Part shown: positions 8,469-15,843 of the stretch, piece after piece
How positions within the stretch are numbered: the stretch's first letter is position 1
Layout: every line of letters starts with the position of its first letter
Origin: JAMZMI01 sp039944535
GTDB taxonomy: Bacteria; Bacteroidota; Bacteroidia; Cytophagales; Cyclobacteriaceae
Assembly: GCA_039944535.1 (NCBI GenBank)
Contig: JBDUYP010000010.1
Span: 139,534 to 203,533, forward strand
DNA: 64,000 nt
Direction: 5' to 3'
The notes under the pieces: model-generated
What the model saw: the letters and a program-made list of their open reading frames with translations, nothing else
Database searches by the model: none
Told to the model about the DNA's origin: nothing
Made by a program: the position numbers and the translations under genes

Positions 8469-8492
8469 GCCGTTCAAATTAATTTGAACGGC
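8469..8492 (-). terminator. Perfect 24-bp palindrome, terminator of the minus-strand signalling operon
   Basis: GCCGTTCAAATT at 8469-8480 is followed immediately by its reverse complement at 8481-8492. Read on the minus strand the hairpin is followed by TTTTCTTT, so it should terminate transcripts arriving from 8521. On the plus strand it could also act on the transcript ending at 8393, though the following T-run is weaker. Confidence 0.7.
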
Positions 8493-8520
8493 TCCTTTAA
8501 TATCTACTATAGATACAAGA

Positions 8521-8760
8521 TCAATATCTCACCAAAAGCGCTTCATCCACCTCCATATCATATAACTCCTCCAGAGCCTGATTAAGAGACTCTAACAACT
8601 CAGCGTCTAGATCGAAATCAGACTCCATATTCTCCATTTGCCCTAGAGTAAATCCTCTATCGCGAAATTGTGTCAAACATTTCAGCACCAGTCGAGTCCA
8701 GCTTTGTGGACTAATGTTTTCAGTACACCAATTTCTATAGCTACTTGCCTTGATTACCAT
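8521..8760 (-). CDS. Small acidic hypothetical protein in signalling operon
   Basis: A 79-residue protein, start three bases after the stop of the receiver/PP2C-like gene, so almost certainly translated from the same mRNA. The N-terminal half has basic and aromatic residues (SYRNWC, WTRLVLK); the C-terminal half is strongly acidic and helical (DFDLDAELLESLNQALEELYDMEVDEALLV). No known motif is recognised. Tight coupling and a strong terminator right after it support a real gene. It could be a partner or chaperone-like binder of the upstream signalling proteins; this is speculation. Confidence 0.65.
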   Translation of the reverse strand: MVIKASSYRNWCTENISPQSWTRLVLKCLTQFRDRGFTLGQMENMESDFDLDAELLESLNQALEELYDMEVDEALLVRY

Positions 8761-8763
8761 TTA

Positions 8764-10011
8764 CTAAAATTTAAATCCAAATACTGAGACGTCATCACTG
8801 AGTCCAGTATCCCCTACCCAGTCCTCCAGATTCTGATTGATGAATTTATATTGCTCATCAAGCGGTTTGCCCTGAACTGATTTCAACATTTCTTCAAACT
8901 TTTCTTGAGAGAACTTAACACCGTCTACGTTCTTCTGGTTCTGAAAACCATTAGAGAACATATAATACGTGGAACCCTCTTCCATAGGGATTTTTTCTGC
9001 CAGAAGGTCATCAATATTGTCAGATGACTCACCTTCGATGACAGTCATTTCCTTACCATCAAATACAAGCATGTGCTGGTTAATACCGCTGAACTGGAGT
9101 GTTTTCTCATTATTGTCAAAAAGTGCTACTGACACTTTCATATCACATTCAAGTTCAGCAGATCCAGCCGCATCCACCTCTTGCTTCAATTCTTTTATAA
9201 TATCCCCTGTGTGAAAGATTTTCCTATCCTGAATGAGGTCATTTAAAATAGAATCAGCTATCAATGTTTTCAAAGAACCCACTATACCTTTACCGTCAAA
9301 CTCAATCATCGCCACAACCGTATAATCCTCAGACCTGAAATTCAAGCTGGTGGTCCAGATAAACTCTTCGCTAAAAAGGTATTTCGTTTGGTAAAGAACA
9401 AAATGCTCCTCAAATATCCTGTTCAAATAGCGTTCATTAGGTAGCATTGACTGCTGGAGTAGTCCTGCATACCGGATACTATCAATAAGCCTCTTATTAA
9501 TAGTGTTAAGTTCCTTTGTACGTTCCTTAACCCGATTTTCCAGTTCAACATTCGTATGCTGTAAATCCTTGAGGTGATCTTCGCTATCCTGAGAAGCTTG
9601 ATAAGCATCCATGGCTCTATCAAGCACTCCCTTCATTTCATCAAAATTCCAGGGTTTGGTTATGTACTTATGAATACCACACCGGTTGATGCCGTCTTTG
9701 ATTGCTTCAATGTCAGTAAATCCCGTCAAAATAATCTTGATCATATCAGGATGATCCGGAAGGATTTTTTCCAGCAACTCTGTTCCTGTCATTTCAGGCA
9801 TTCGTTGGTCGGTAACGATTACCTGAATGTCATTATCTCGGAGGATATCTATGGCCTCTATTGGGTTCGTAGTAGTAAAAACATTGAAGAATTTCCTAAA
9901 ATTCGACTTGAATACTCGCAGGTTTGTTGCTTCATCATCTACGTAAAGCAAAGAATACTTTTTAGTTTTCTTTGCCCTCTCCTTACCTACTATGTTCTCT
10001 ATTTCTTGCAT
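8764..10011 (-). CDS. Receiver domain fused to degenerate PP2C/SpoIIE-like domain
   Basis: A 415-residue cytoplasmic response regulator. Residues 18-135 are a receiver of the RpfG-like type (acidic D25/D26, phosphoacceptor D68 in VTDQRMP, T96, K119). A coiled coil (about 145-185) leads into a SpoIIE-like domain (about 195-415). Compared with the intact phosphatase at 6465-8393, the metal ligands have drifted: SGDF is SEEF (E216), ADCTGHG is IEFDGKG (E237), SSDG is FSNG (N354), and only the final DD (D406/D407) remains. It is therefore probably a pseudophosphatase or altered enzyme. It lies 34 bp downstream of the histidine kinase that presumably phosphorylates D68. Confidence 0.83.
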   Translation of the reverse strand: MQEIENIVGKERAKKTKKYSLLYVDDEATNLRVFKSNFRKFFNVFTTTNPIEAIDILRDNDIQVIVTDQRMPEMTGTELLEKILPDHPDMIKIILTGFTDIEAIKDGINRCGIHKYITKPWNFDEMKGVLDRAMDAYQASQDSEDHLKDLQHTNVELENRVKERTKELNTINKRLIDSIRYAGLLQQSMLPNERYLNRIFEEHFVLYQTKYLFSEEFIWTTSLNFRSEDYTVVAMIEFDGKGIVGSLKTLIADSILNDLIQDRKIFHTGDIIKELKQEVDAAGSAELECDMKVSVALFDNNEKTLQFSGINQHMLVFDGKEMTVIEGESSDNIDDLLAEKIPMEEGSTYYMFSNGFQNQKNVDGVKFSQEKFEEMLKSVQGKPLDEQYKFINQNLEDWVGDTGLSDDVSVFGFKF

Positions 10012-10045
10012 CGCTAATTTTCACAAATCAATCTAGAATCTTCTA

Positions 10046-11950
10046 TTAACTTTCCGCTACCTTCTCGGAGTTCTTTTTCTTCACCACTACCACTTTCTTA
10101 GGCAAAGTAATGGCAAATTCTGTTCCTTTACCAACCTCACTGGTAAGTTCTATTTTTCCACCATGCTTTTCTATGATTCCGTAAGTGATCGACATACCTA
10201 ATCCAGTACCTTCACCTACAGCCTTCGTTGTAAAAAATGGTTCCCAAATTCTATTTTTGATATCGTCCGGAATTCCCATTCCATTATCTTTGATCCGAAC
10301 CATCACTTCGTTTTTAGCCTCTTCCGTATAGATGGTTATTTCAGCGTCTTTCTTATCATCAGGCATAGCCTGAACAGCATTATTAAGAATGTTCATAAAG
10401 ACCTGGTTCAACTGGCCTGGATAGCACTCAATATCGTGCATCTTGTCTTCATAGAATTTTGAAACCTTGATTCTGTTCTTGGTTTTGTTTCTTAGAAGCG
10501 TAAGCGTGGCATCAATATTTTCGTTGACATTGGCAGACTTGACTTCCTCTTCATCGAGTCTTGAGAATACACGTAGACCTTTTACAATCTCAATTGTTCT
10601 GGTTACACCATAGTTTACATCCTTGATCAGCTCATCTAGCTCCTCCATCATCTCTTCATACTCATGGTCTTCTTTGAGCTCACGAATATTTTCAAGCACT
10701 TCCTCAGGATCCGCCCCATCCTCATCAAGTCGTGAATATTCTTCTGCTATTTCTCTCAAAGATTCAATTGACATCTTAATTGATACCATACCCGATGAAA
10801 TGAAGTTGATCGGATTATTAATCTCATGGGCAATACCGGCTGTCAACTGACCCAGAGAGGCCATTTTTTCAGAGTGTACCAATTGCGACTGAGCACTCTT
10901 GAGGGACTCAATAGCATTATTAAGTTCTTCCTTACTCTTCTGTTCCTTCTTAAGCGTCTCCTTAATTTTCTTCTCAGCCAGAAACAATTTTTCGTTATCC
11001 TGCAATTGTTTATCTGCTAGCTCCCTAATTTCAACTTCTGAAGTTTGAAGTTTCTTATAGGCATCATTCAACTCAGATTGAGCACCGATCAACTGCTCGT
11101 TAATTTTGATTTGTTCCTCAGATGATTTCAAAAGTTTAGACTCAGACTCTTGCAGCTTTTTGTTGTTTTCCTCTAGCTGTTTCCTTGAGAGATAAAGCTT
11201 TTTATTGATGATTTTCTGTTTCTGGTAGTTAACCTTAAGTTCTTCCTCCGACTTTTTCACTTTTTGAAAGGCCTTGTTCGCAGATAAATAATTATCCCCT
11301 GCCAGTTTCACCAACGGCCGAAAAATAAAGAGTGCTTGCAGCAATAGAAATCCTGCAAAAATCACAAAAACAACTTTTTCAACAAGGCTCAAACCTGTTT
11401 TATGAAACTGTGAGTCCCTTACTAAGAAGTCTGAAATGTTATCGGAAGCAGTTTGGTATTTCTTTACCGTGTTTATGAGTGTTTCTATAGACCCACGCAA
11501 AGACAGAAAGTTGACGTCTGCTTCATTGGTAGTGTATTCTACGTCAAGCAAGTTTTCCGCATTAATCTCCATTTCCGAATAAAAGAATCTCAATTCTTCC
11601 TGAAGCTTCTCATATTCGTCAGTTGCTTGGATTGGTGCCTCAATACCAAGTTCTGAATTTCCTGATATTAGCGCATCATGATTTCTCTTCCAAATAGGTA
11701 AAACTCTACCTAATTCAGTTTGAAAAATAAGGAAGTTTCTTTCCGTTTCGGAGTAGCCCATTCCCACGGCCGCTTTGGTTATTTGCTGGCCTAACGACCC
11801 TTGCTTGGTGGCTACTTGAATAAGCTTAGGGTCATTATTAAAGACTTCTATGACCTTCTTCTGAGCGAAGAAAATATAATAGAAGACTGAACCCGCAACG
11901 ATCAATAATGTAATCGCATACAGAATCGCATAGATATCTTTTTTTAACAT
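10046..11950 (-). CDS. Membrane histidine kinase with PilJ-like sensor and long coiled coil
   Basis: A 634-residue sensor kinase. TM1 (about 7-29) and TM2 (191-211) bracket a periplasmic helical region that resembles PilJ/NarX-type sensors (IQVATKQGSLGQQITKAA). A very long coiled coil (about 220-350) leads to HisKA with H375 (AGIAHEINNP) and HATPase_c with the N box around N523, DNGMGIP (555-561), the F box FFTTK and GTGLGMS (581-587). The protein ends in a basic tail. It is first in a three-gene minus-strand operon with the receiver/PP2C-like protein and the 79-residue protein, and divergent from the SiaB/SiaC-like genes. The ligand is unknown. Confidence 0.9.
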   Translation of the reverse strand: MLKKDIYAILYAITLLIVAGSVFYYIFFAQKKVIEVFNNDPKLIQVATKQGSLGQQITKAAVGMGYSETERNFLIFQTELGRVLPIWKRNHDALISGNSELGIEAPIQATDEYEKLQEELRFFYSEMEINAENLLDVEYTTNEADVNFLSLRGSIETLINTVKKYQTASDNISDFLVRDSQFHKTGLSLVEKVVFVIFAGFLLLQALFIFRPLVKLAGDNYLSANKAFQKVKKSEEELKVNYQKQKIINKKLYLSRKQLEENNKKLQESESKLLKSSEEQIKINEQLIGAQSELNDAYKKLQTSEVEIRELADKQLQDNEKLFLAEKKIKETLKKEQKSKEELNNAIESLKSAQSQLVHSEKMASLGQLTAGIAHEINNPINFISSGMVSIKMSIESLREIAEEYSRLDEDGADPEEVLENIRELKEDHEYEEMMEELDELIKDVNYGVTRTIEIVKGLRVFSRLDEEEVKSANVNENIDATLTLLRNKTKNRIKVSKFYEDKMHDIECYPGQLNQVFMNILNNAVQAMPDDKKDAEITIYTEEAKNEVMVRIKDNGMGIPDDIKNRIWEPFFTTKAVGEGTGLGMSITYGIIEKHGGKIELTSEVGKGTEFAITLPKKVVVVKKKNSEKVAES

Positions 11951-12305
11951 ATGTATAATGGTTGGTCAAAACGCTGGTAAAAGAGGTGAATAGATTTTAA
12001 AGCTATAAAATTATCCACTAATCGAGAAATGACATCATAAATACGTATTAACAGGTGACATTTTAGCTGAGCCCCTCCCATTAACTGATAAACGTGAATC
12101 AGTCAAACTGTCATCTCAAAATAAATTACAGGCTATTATGCGGTTAATGCATAAAAAAGCTACTTTCGAGGTTATGAGCGGGATTGATTCAATCCATGCT
12201 CTTATAATAGGATGGGTGTCGGATAATTCCTTTATTTCATTTGACATTTGGAAATAACCGTCTTTACTCCTTAGATTTCTAATTTATTATCGAATAACTG
12301 GTTAG
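11951..12305. other. Divergent promoter region between kinase operon and siaBC-like genes
   Basis: 355 bases with no convincing gene. It must contain the promoters of the histidine kinase operon (minus) and the SiaB-like operon (plus). The only clear structure is the inverted repeat at 12176-12201. I find no perfect TAnnTTTG element. Confidence 0.6.
12176..12201. promoter_or_regulatory. Inverted repeat, possible operator
   Basis: GGATTGA (12181-12187) and TCAATCC (12189-12195) form a perfect dyad with one central base; outer arms GAGC (12176-12179) and GCTC (12198-12201) extend it with slight asymmetry. It lies about 105 bp upstream of the SiaB-like start and 230 bp upstream of the kinase start. 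It has no T-tract, so a protein binding site is more likely than a terminator. No DNA-binding regulator is encoded next to it. Confidence 0.35.
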
Positions 12306-12866
12306 ATGGATTATTTAAGAAGCTACAAAAACATTTATGATCAAAACATCATTTTACTGTTTAAGGGCGAACTGACTTTTGATTTGGTGACTTCTATGAT
12401 TGGCACTCTGGAAGAAAGGCTGGAAGAATTGGAGGAGAATAGAAAGGTCAAAAAGAAGTTCTATAACGTGGCGACAGAATGCATTCAAAACCTCTACTAC
12501 CATCTAGATGAGGTAAATGCCGATCAAGCAATGGTTAGTAGCTATGATGCCAGATCAGCACTAGTTTTGATTGCGGCCAGAAAGAGGTTTTACAGTTTAC
12601 AAACTGGAAACTATATTCCGACCAGTAAAATTCCTGATATTCAGTCACGGCTTGATGACATCAATAAAGTGGATCCTGATGAATTGAGAGCTCTTTATAA
12701 AAAGGCACTAAACGAACAGGAATTCTCTGATAAAGGTACCGGAGGTCTTGGCTTTATTGACATTGCCAGAAAGACCGGAGGTCAGAAATTGAGATATAAA
12801 TTTCAACAGGTTACAGAAGATGTTTCATACTTCACCCTACAAGTAAGGTTACCTAGAGAATTATAA
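12306..12866 (+). CDS. SiaB-family protein kinase
   Basis: A 186-residue cytoplasmic protein resembling SiaB, a GHKL-type Ser/Thr kinase that phosphorylates the SiaC switch protein. Visible features are an N-box-like helix with E58 and N62 (ATECIQNLYYH), and a glycine-rich ATP-lid region KGTGGLGFIDIA at about 143-154, followed by RKTGGQKLRYKF. Length matches the family. It is followed after 20 bp by the SiaC-like gene, reproducing the siaB-siaC order. In Pseudomonas SiaB opposes the phosphatase SiaA; the matching phosphatase here is probably the protein at 6465-8393. The call rests on motif resemblance and context. Confidence 0.82.
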   Translation: MDYLRSYKNIYDQNIILLFKGELTFDLVTSMIGTLEERLEELEENRKVKKKFYNVATECIQNLYYHLDEVNADQAMVSSYDARSALVLIAARKRFYSLQTGNYIPTSKIPDIQSRLDDINKVDPDELRALYKKALNEQEFSDKGTGGLGFIDIARKTGGQKLRYKFQQVTEDVSYFTLQVRLPREL

Positions 12867-12886
12867 GATAGGAGCAGTTGGAAGCA

Positions 12887-13270
12887 ATGGAAAAACTATT
12901 TATTGAACCTACACGAGTAACTCCGCTGGTCAGTTTTGACCCGGAAGTGAGCCTTCTAGAAATTAAAGGCAGATCGAGCCCTGAAAACTCTATTCTTTTT
13001 TATGAAAAGGTTTTGAGCGTAATAGACAGCTTCATAGAAAGTGATTCTGAGGGTTTAACAGCAAATTTTTCATTTGAATATTTTAATACCAGTAGTTCCA
13101 AGTGTCTTTTTGATGTGTTTAGAAGACTATCTAAACTTGAAGAGAGCGGAAAAACATTAACCATTAATTGGTTTTACGAAGAGGACGATGAAGATATGAT
13201 GGAGGCTGGAGAGGATTATGCAGATCTATTAGACTTAGAAATCAACTTCGAGGAGATAGAGGAATTTTGA
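12887..13270 (+). CDS. SiaC-family regulatory phosphoprotein (DUF1987)
   Basis: A 127-residue protein of the DUF1987/SiaC family, a STAS-like partner-switch protein. With the ATG at 12887, the threonine in YFNTSSSK is residue 68, the same number as the phosphorylated threonine described for Pseudomonas SiaC. The ATG is preferred over an in-frame TTG at 12878 because AGGAG at 12870-12874 is well spaced only for the ATG. The C-terminus is very acidic (EEDDEDMMEAGEDYADLLD). In Pseudomonas unphosphorylated SiaC activates the diguanylate cyclase SiaD; no such cyclase is encoded in this window, so the target here is unknown. Confidence 0.85.
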   Translation: MEKLFIEPTRVTPLVSFDPEVSLLEIKGRSSPENSILFYEKVLSVIDSFIESDSEGLTANFSFEYFNTSSSKCLFDVFRRLSKLEESGKTLTINWFYEEDDEDMMEAGEDYADLLDLEINFEEIEEF

Positions 13271-13283
13271 TTTTATAGGCTGA

Positions 13284-13823
13284 ATGGACAACCCTCGCGA
13301 GCTATATCATGAAGAAATAAAAAAACTGCAGGACTTTAGATCACGTCTTGAGTCTCACTCTATATATAAAGAACAGCTGGACGAGTTTTCTGATGACTAT
13401 GAAGAATTGGTGGCTCAAGCCAAGGTCATCACAAGGGTTTCGGACAGACTCCAGAAAAAACTAGACAGTGCCAACCTTCAGATTAGGTCTCAAAATGAAG
13501 AGATCAAGGATAAAAATGTAAAGCTGACCGAAACTATAGACGAGCTAGCAAAAGCCAAGGTGGGAAGAAAAGCTGCCACCATTATGCTTGTTGTAGCTTT
13601 GGTTCTTTTCGTACTTGAACAAATCATAGTTCAGCCATATATTGAGAAAAATTTTGCTGGCTTATTTTATCTTGACTACATACTCCTAGTTGGAATATTT
13701 TTTCTAGTAAAATTCTTTGAATCCAAACTTGAGGGTTACTTTGTTGACTCTCAGAAACGCAAGATCATAGAAGAGCAAGAGAAACAAGGCACCCTTCAAT
13801 TTGCTGAATCGCAAAAAAAATAA
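13284..13823 (+). CDS. Coiled-coil protein with two membrane segments
   Basis: A 179-residue protein of unknown family: a cytoplasmic coiled coil at about 8-92, two hydrophobic segments at about 97-115 and 127-146, then a charged C-terminal tail. Both termini should face the cytoplasm. It starts 13 bp after the SiaC-like stop, so it is likely the third gene of that operon. Its position makes it a candidate membrane anchor or downstream target of the SiaC-like switch; this is inference from context. No enzymatic motif is visible. Confidence 0.75.
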   Translation: MDNPRELYHEEIKKLQDFRSRLESHSIYKEQLDEFSDDYEELVAQAKVITRVSDRLQKKLDSANLQIRSQNEEIKDKNVKLTETIDELAKAKVGRKAATIMLVVALVLFVLEQIIVQPYIEKNFAGLFYLDYILLVGIFFLVKFFESKLEGYFVDSQKRKIIEEQEKQGTLQFAESQKK

Positions 13824-13833
13824 TACCCAAAAC

Positions 13834-14319
13834 TTGAACAGCAAACAGAAATCCACAATACAAGTACTGACAGGAGGAAAATTTCGACTTTACATGCTAA
13901 AGAACCTACCGATGGGTCTCCTGGCAGGACTTAAAATCGAGAATGTCACAGAAAAGGCGTGCACTACCTCTGTTCCATTCAAGTGGCTCAACAAAAACCC
14001 GTTTAAGTCGATGTATTTTGCCGTTCAAAGCATGGCTGCAGAACTGTCTACGGCAACCACGTGCCTAATCGCAACTTTGGGACAAAAGCCCTCCATAGCT
14101 TTTATAATTGTCGATTGTAAAGCTCAGTTTCTCAAGAAAGCAACTGAAAAGGTATATTTCACTTGCCCAGATGCCGATCAGGCCTTTGAAGCAGTGGAGA
14201 TATGTAAGAATAGCGACGAAGCGGTTACCAAAACATTTAGAACCACTGGCAAACAGAAAGATGGAACTGTGGTAGCAGAATTTGAATTTACCTGGTCCTT
14301 TAAAAGACGATCGTCATAA
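13834..14319 (+). CDS. DUF4442 hotdog-fold thioesterase-like protein
   Basis: A protein of about 161 residues in the DUF4442 branch of the hotdog thioesterase superfamily: FRLYMLKNLPMGLLAGLKIE, then VPFKWLNKNPFKSMYFAVQSMAAELSTA, the helix-containing core, and a C-terminal strand VVAEFEFTWSFKRR. Hydrolysis of an acyl-CoA is plausible but unproven. The start is uncertain: no ATG lies far enough upstream of the conserved FRLYML segment, so a TTG at 13834 (11 bp after the previous stop) or at 13801 is likely used; ATG 13894 would remove conserved sequence. Its stop overlaps the convergent YihY-family stop by six bases. Confidence 0.75.
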   Translation: MNSKQKSTIQVLTGGKFRLYMLKNLPMGLLAGLKIENVTEKACTTSVPFKWLNKNPFKSMYFAVQSMAAELSTATTCLIATLGQKPSIAFIIVDCKAQFLKKATEKVYFTCPDADQAFEAVEICKNSDEAVTKTFRTTGKQKDGTVVAEFEFTWSFKRRSS

Positions 14320-15651
14320 ATCTTTCAATAGCCTGTTGCCCAAAGAGGTCTTGCCGTAACTCTCCAGTTGATTAAGAGCATCATCCACCTCCGAGAAAGA
14401 TTCATTTTCTTCCAGTTTATTGAGTGATTCTACTCCTATAATATCCAGTTTTCTGAGCACGACATGAAAATCAATCTTATTGATATCCATCGCTGGCTGG
14501 TAGTATTCATCACCTTCGAACACCTCATTTTTAACCCTGCTAATCAGTCCTGCATTTTCCAGATCGTGAAAAGTTTGGTGGATAAAACGGTTGGGAATGT
14601 ACATATTGGATGCCACTTCAGTAAATGATACCGGTCTGTCATTGTTTGTAAAACCTTTAATGACCTTATGCAAAATGAGAAACAGAATGCGCTTTTTCAG
14701 TTTTCGGCTAAGCTGCTTGTCATCATCAGAATAAGTCCATGAGGACAAACTCTGAATAGCATAAGCCAACTCCGCCCCTATCAATAAAATTGTCCAACTC
14801 ACCTGAAGCCAAATCAGAAACAAGGGAAGAGCCGCGAAACTACCGTAAATGACGCTGTAATTGGACAGGTAAACCTGCCCTTTAATCCACGCCAGCTGAG
14901 TAAGCTGGTAGGCAGTACCGGCTACAATTCCAGCTATCAAAGCAGGTCGAATTTTAACGGAAGCATTGGGAAAGACGATGTAAAGAAGAAAGAGTAAAAA
15001 CCAAATAAGTGTATAAGGGATCAGCTTCAACAGAAAGACAATACTTGGTTCGAAGTATCCTAAAAAACTGAAGTTATCGGCAAGCTGTTGAATGCTCTTT
15101 GTTACAAAGACTGTAGCTGAACTTGATAGAATCAGAATTAAAGGGCCAAGGAAAATTACAGACATGTAATCTGTGACTTTCCTCTTCAATGTACGCCCCT
15201 GCTTGGTATTCCAAACATCATTGAATGCAGCCTCAATATTGTTGAGCAAACGAGCCACTGCATAGATCAGGAAAACAGCACTTATCCCAGAAATGATACC
15301 TCCGCTGGAATTGCTCAGCATCTTATCGGCAAACTTCATGGTATAGTCCAGAACCTCCTGCTGTCCACTGAAGTACCGTTCCAACTCTGATTTGAGGTAC
15401 TGATCCAGGTTGAAGATAGTGGCTATGCCGAAAGCCATAGCTGCAACCGGCACAACAGACAGGAGAGAAAAATATGTTAACGCTGAGGCCTTTTCAGCAC
15501 ATTTATCCTTCTCGTATTCTGAGAAGGTGATCATCAGTATTCTGATTTGACGATACAGAAACGCCTCCCATTTGGGTAGAGTGTTCAGTGGTGTATTCCA
15601 AACGGTCTCACGTAGAAAATGCCTCAGTTTAGGTATAAAGTTGACAGCCAT
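14314..15651 (-). CDS. YihY/BrkB-family inner membrane protein
   Basis: A 445-residue integral membrane protein of the YihY/virulence factor BrkB family. About six transmembrane segments lie in residues 50-290, with family motifs around KCAEKASALTYFSLLSVVP and NASVKIRPALIAGIVAGTAYQLTQ. The C-terminal 120 residues form a soluble winged-helix-like region (TEVASNMYIPNRFIHQTFHDLENAGLI). The family was once misnamed ribonuclease BN; its transport or envelope role remains unclear. It appears to be monocistronic. The start ATG at 15651 is followed by a basic N-terminus, as usual. Confidence 0.88.
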   Translation of the reverse strand: MAVNFIPKLRHFLRETVWNTPLNTLPKWEAFLYRQIRILMITFSEYEKDKCAEKASALTYFSLLSVVPVAAMAFGIATIFNLDQYLKSELERYFSGQQEVLDYTMKFADKMLSNSSGGIISGISAVFLIYAVARLLNNIEAAFNDVWNTKQGRTLKRKVTDYMSVIFLGPLILILSSSATVFVTKSIQQLADNFSFLGYFEPSIVFLLKLIPYTLIWFLLFLLYIVFPNASVKIRPALIAGIVAGTAYQLTQLAWIKGQVYLSNYSVIYGSFAALPLFLIWLQVSWTILLIGAELAYAIQSLSSWTYSDDDKQLSRKLKKRILFLILHKVIKGFTNNDRPVSFTEVASNMYIPNRFIHQTFHDLENAGLISRVKNEVFEGDEYYQPAMDINKIDFHVVLRKLDIIGVESLNKLEENESFSEVDDALNQLESYGKTSLGNRLLKDL

Positions 15652-15704
15652 TTTGTTATAAATAAGTGCTTAAGATAGACCTACTCGAACAAAAGTAAAA
15701 AGCA

Positions 15705-15726
15705 AAAGGAGCTAAAGAGCTCCTTT
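15705..15726 (-). terminator. Rho-independent terminator of the metallophosphoesterase gene
   Basis: Perfect 9-bp stem AAAGGAGCT / AGCTCCTTT with a 4-nt loop. Read on the minus strand it is followed by a T-rich stretch (TTGCTTTTTACTTTT), as expected for termination of the gene ending at 15844. Confidence 0.75.
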
Positions 15727-15843
15727 CTGTAAATCATTCCCTAAGGGATGAATTTGTCAATATGAAAAAATTGAAATATCTAAACTGAAAACAGTGTTCC
15801 AATTCAAAACCCCAACTATTCTAAAAAAACATTTTTATGCGCA

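Noticed and set aside
6465..14319. A SiaD-type diguanylate cyclase in the signalling island
   Set aside because: No GGDEF or EAL motif found in any gene of the window.
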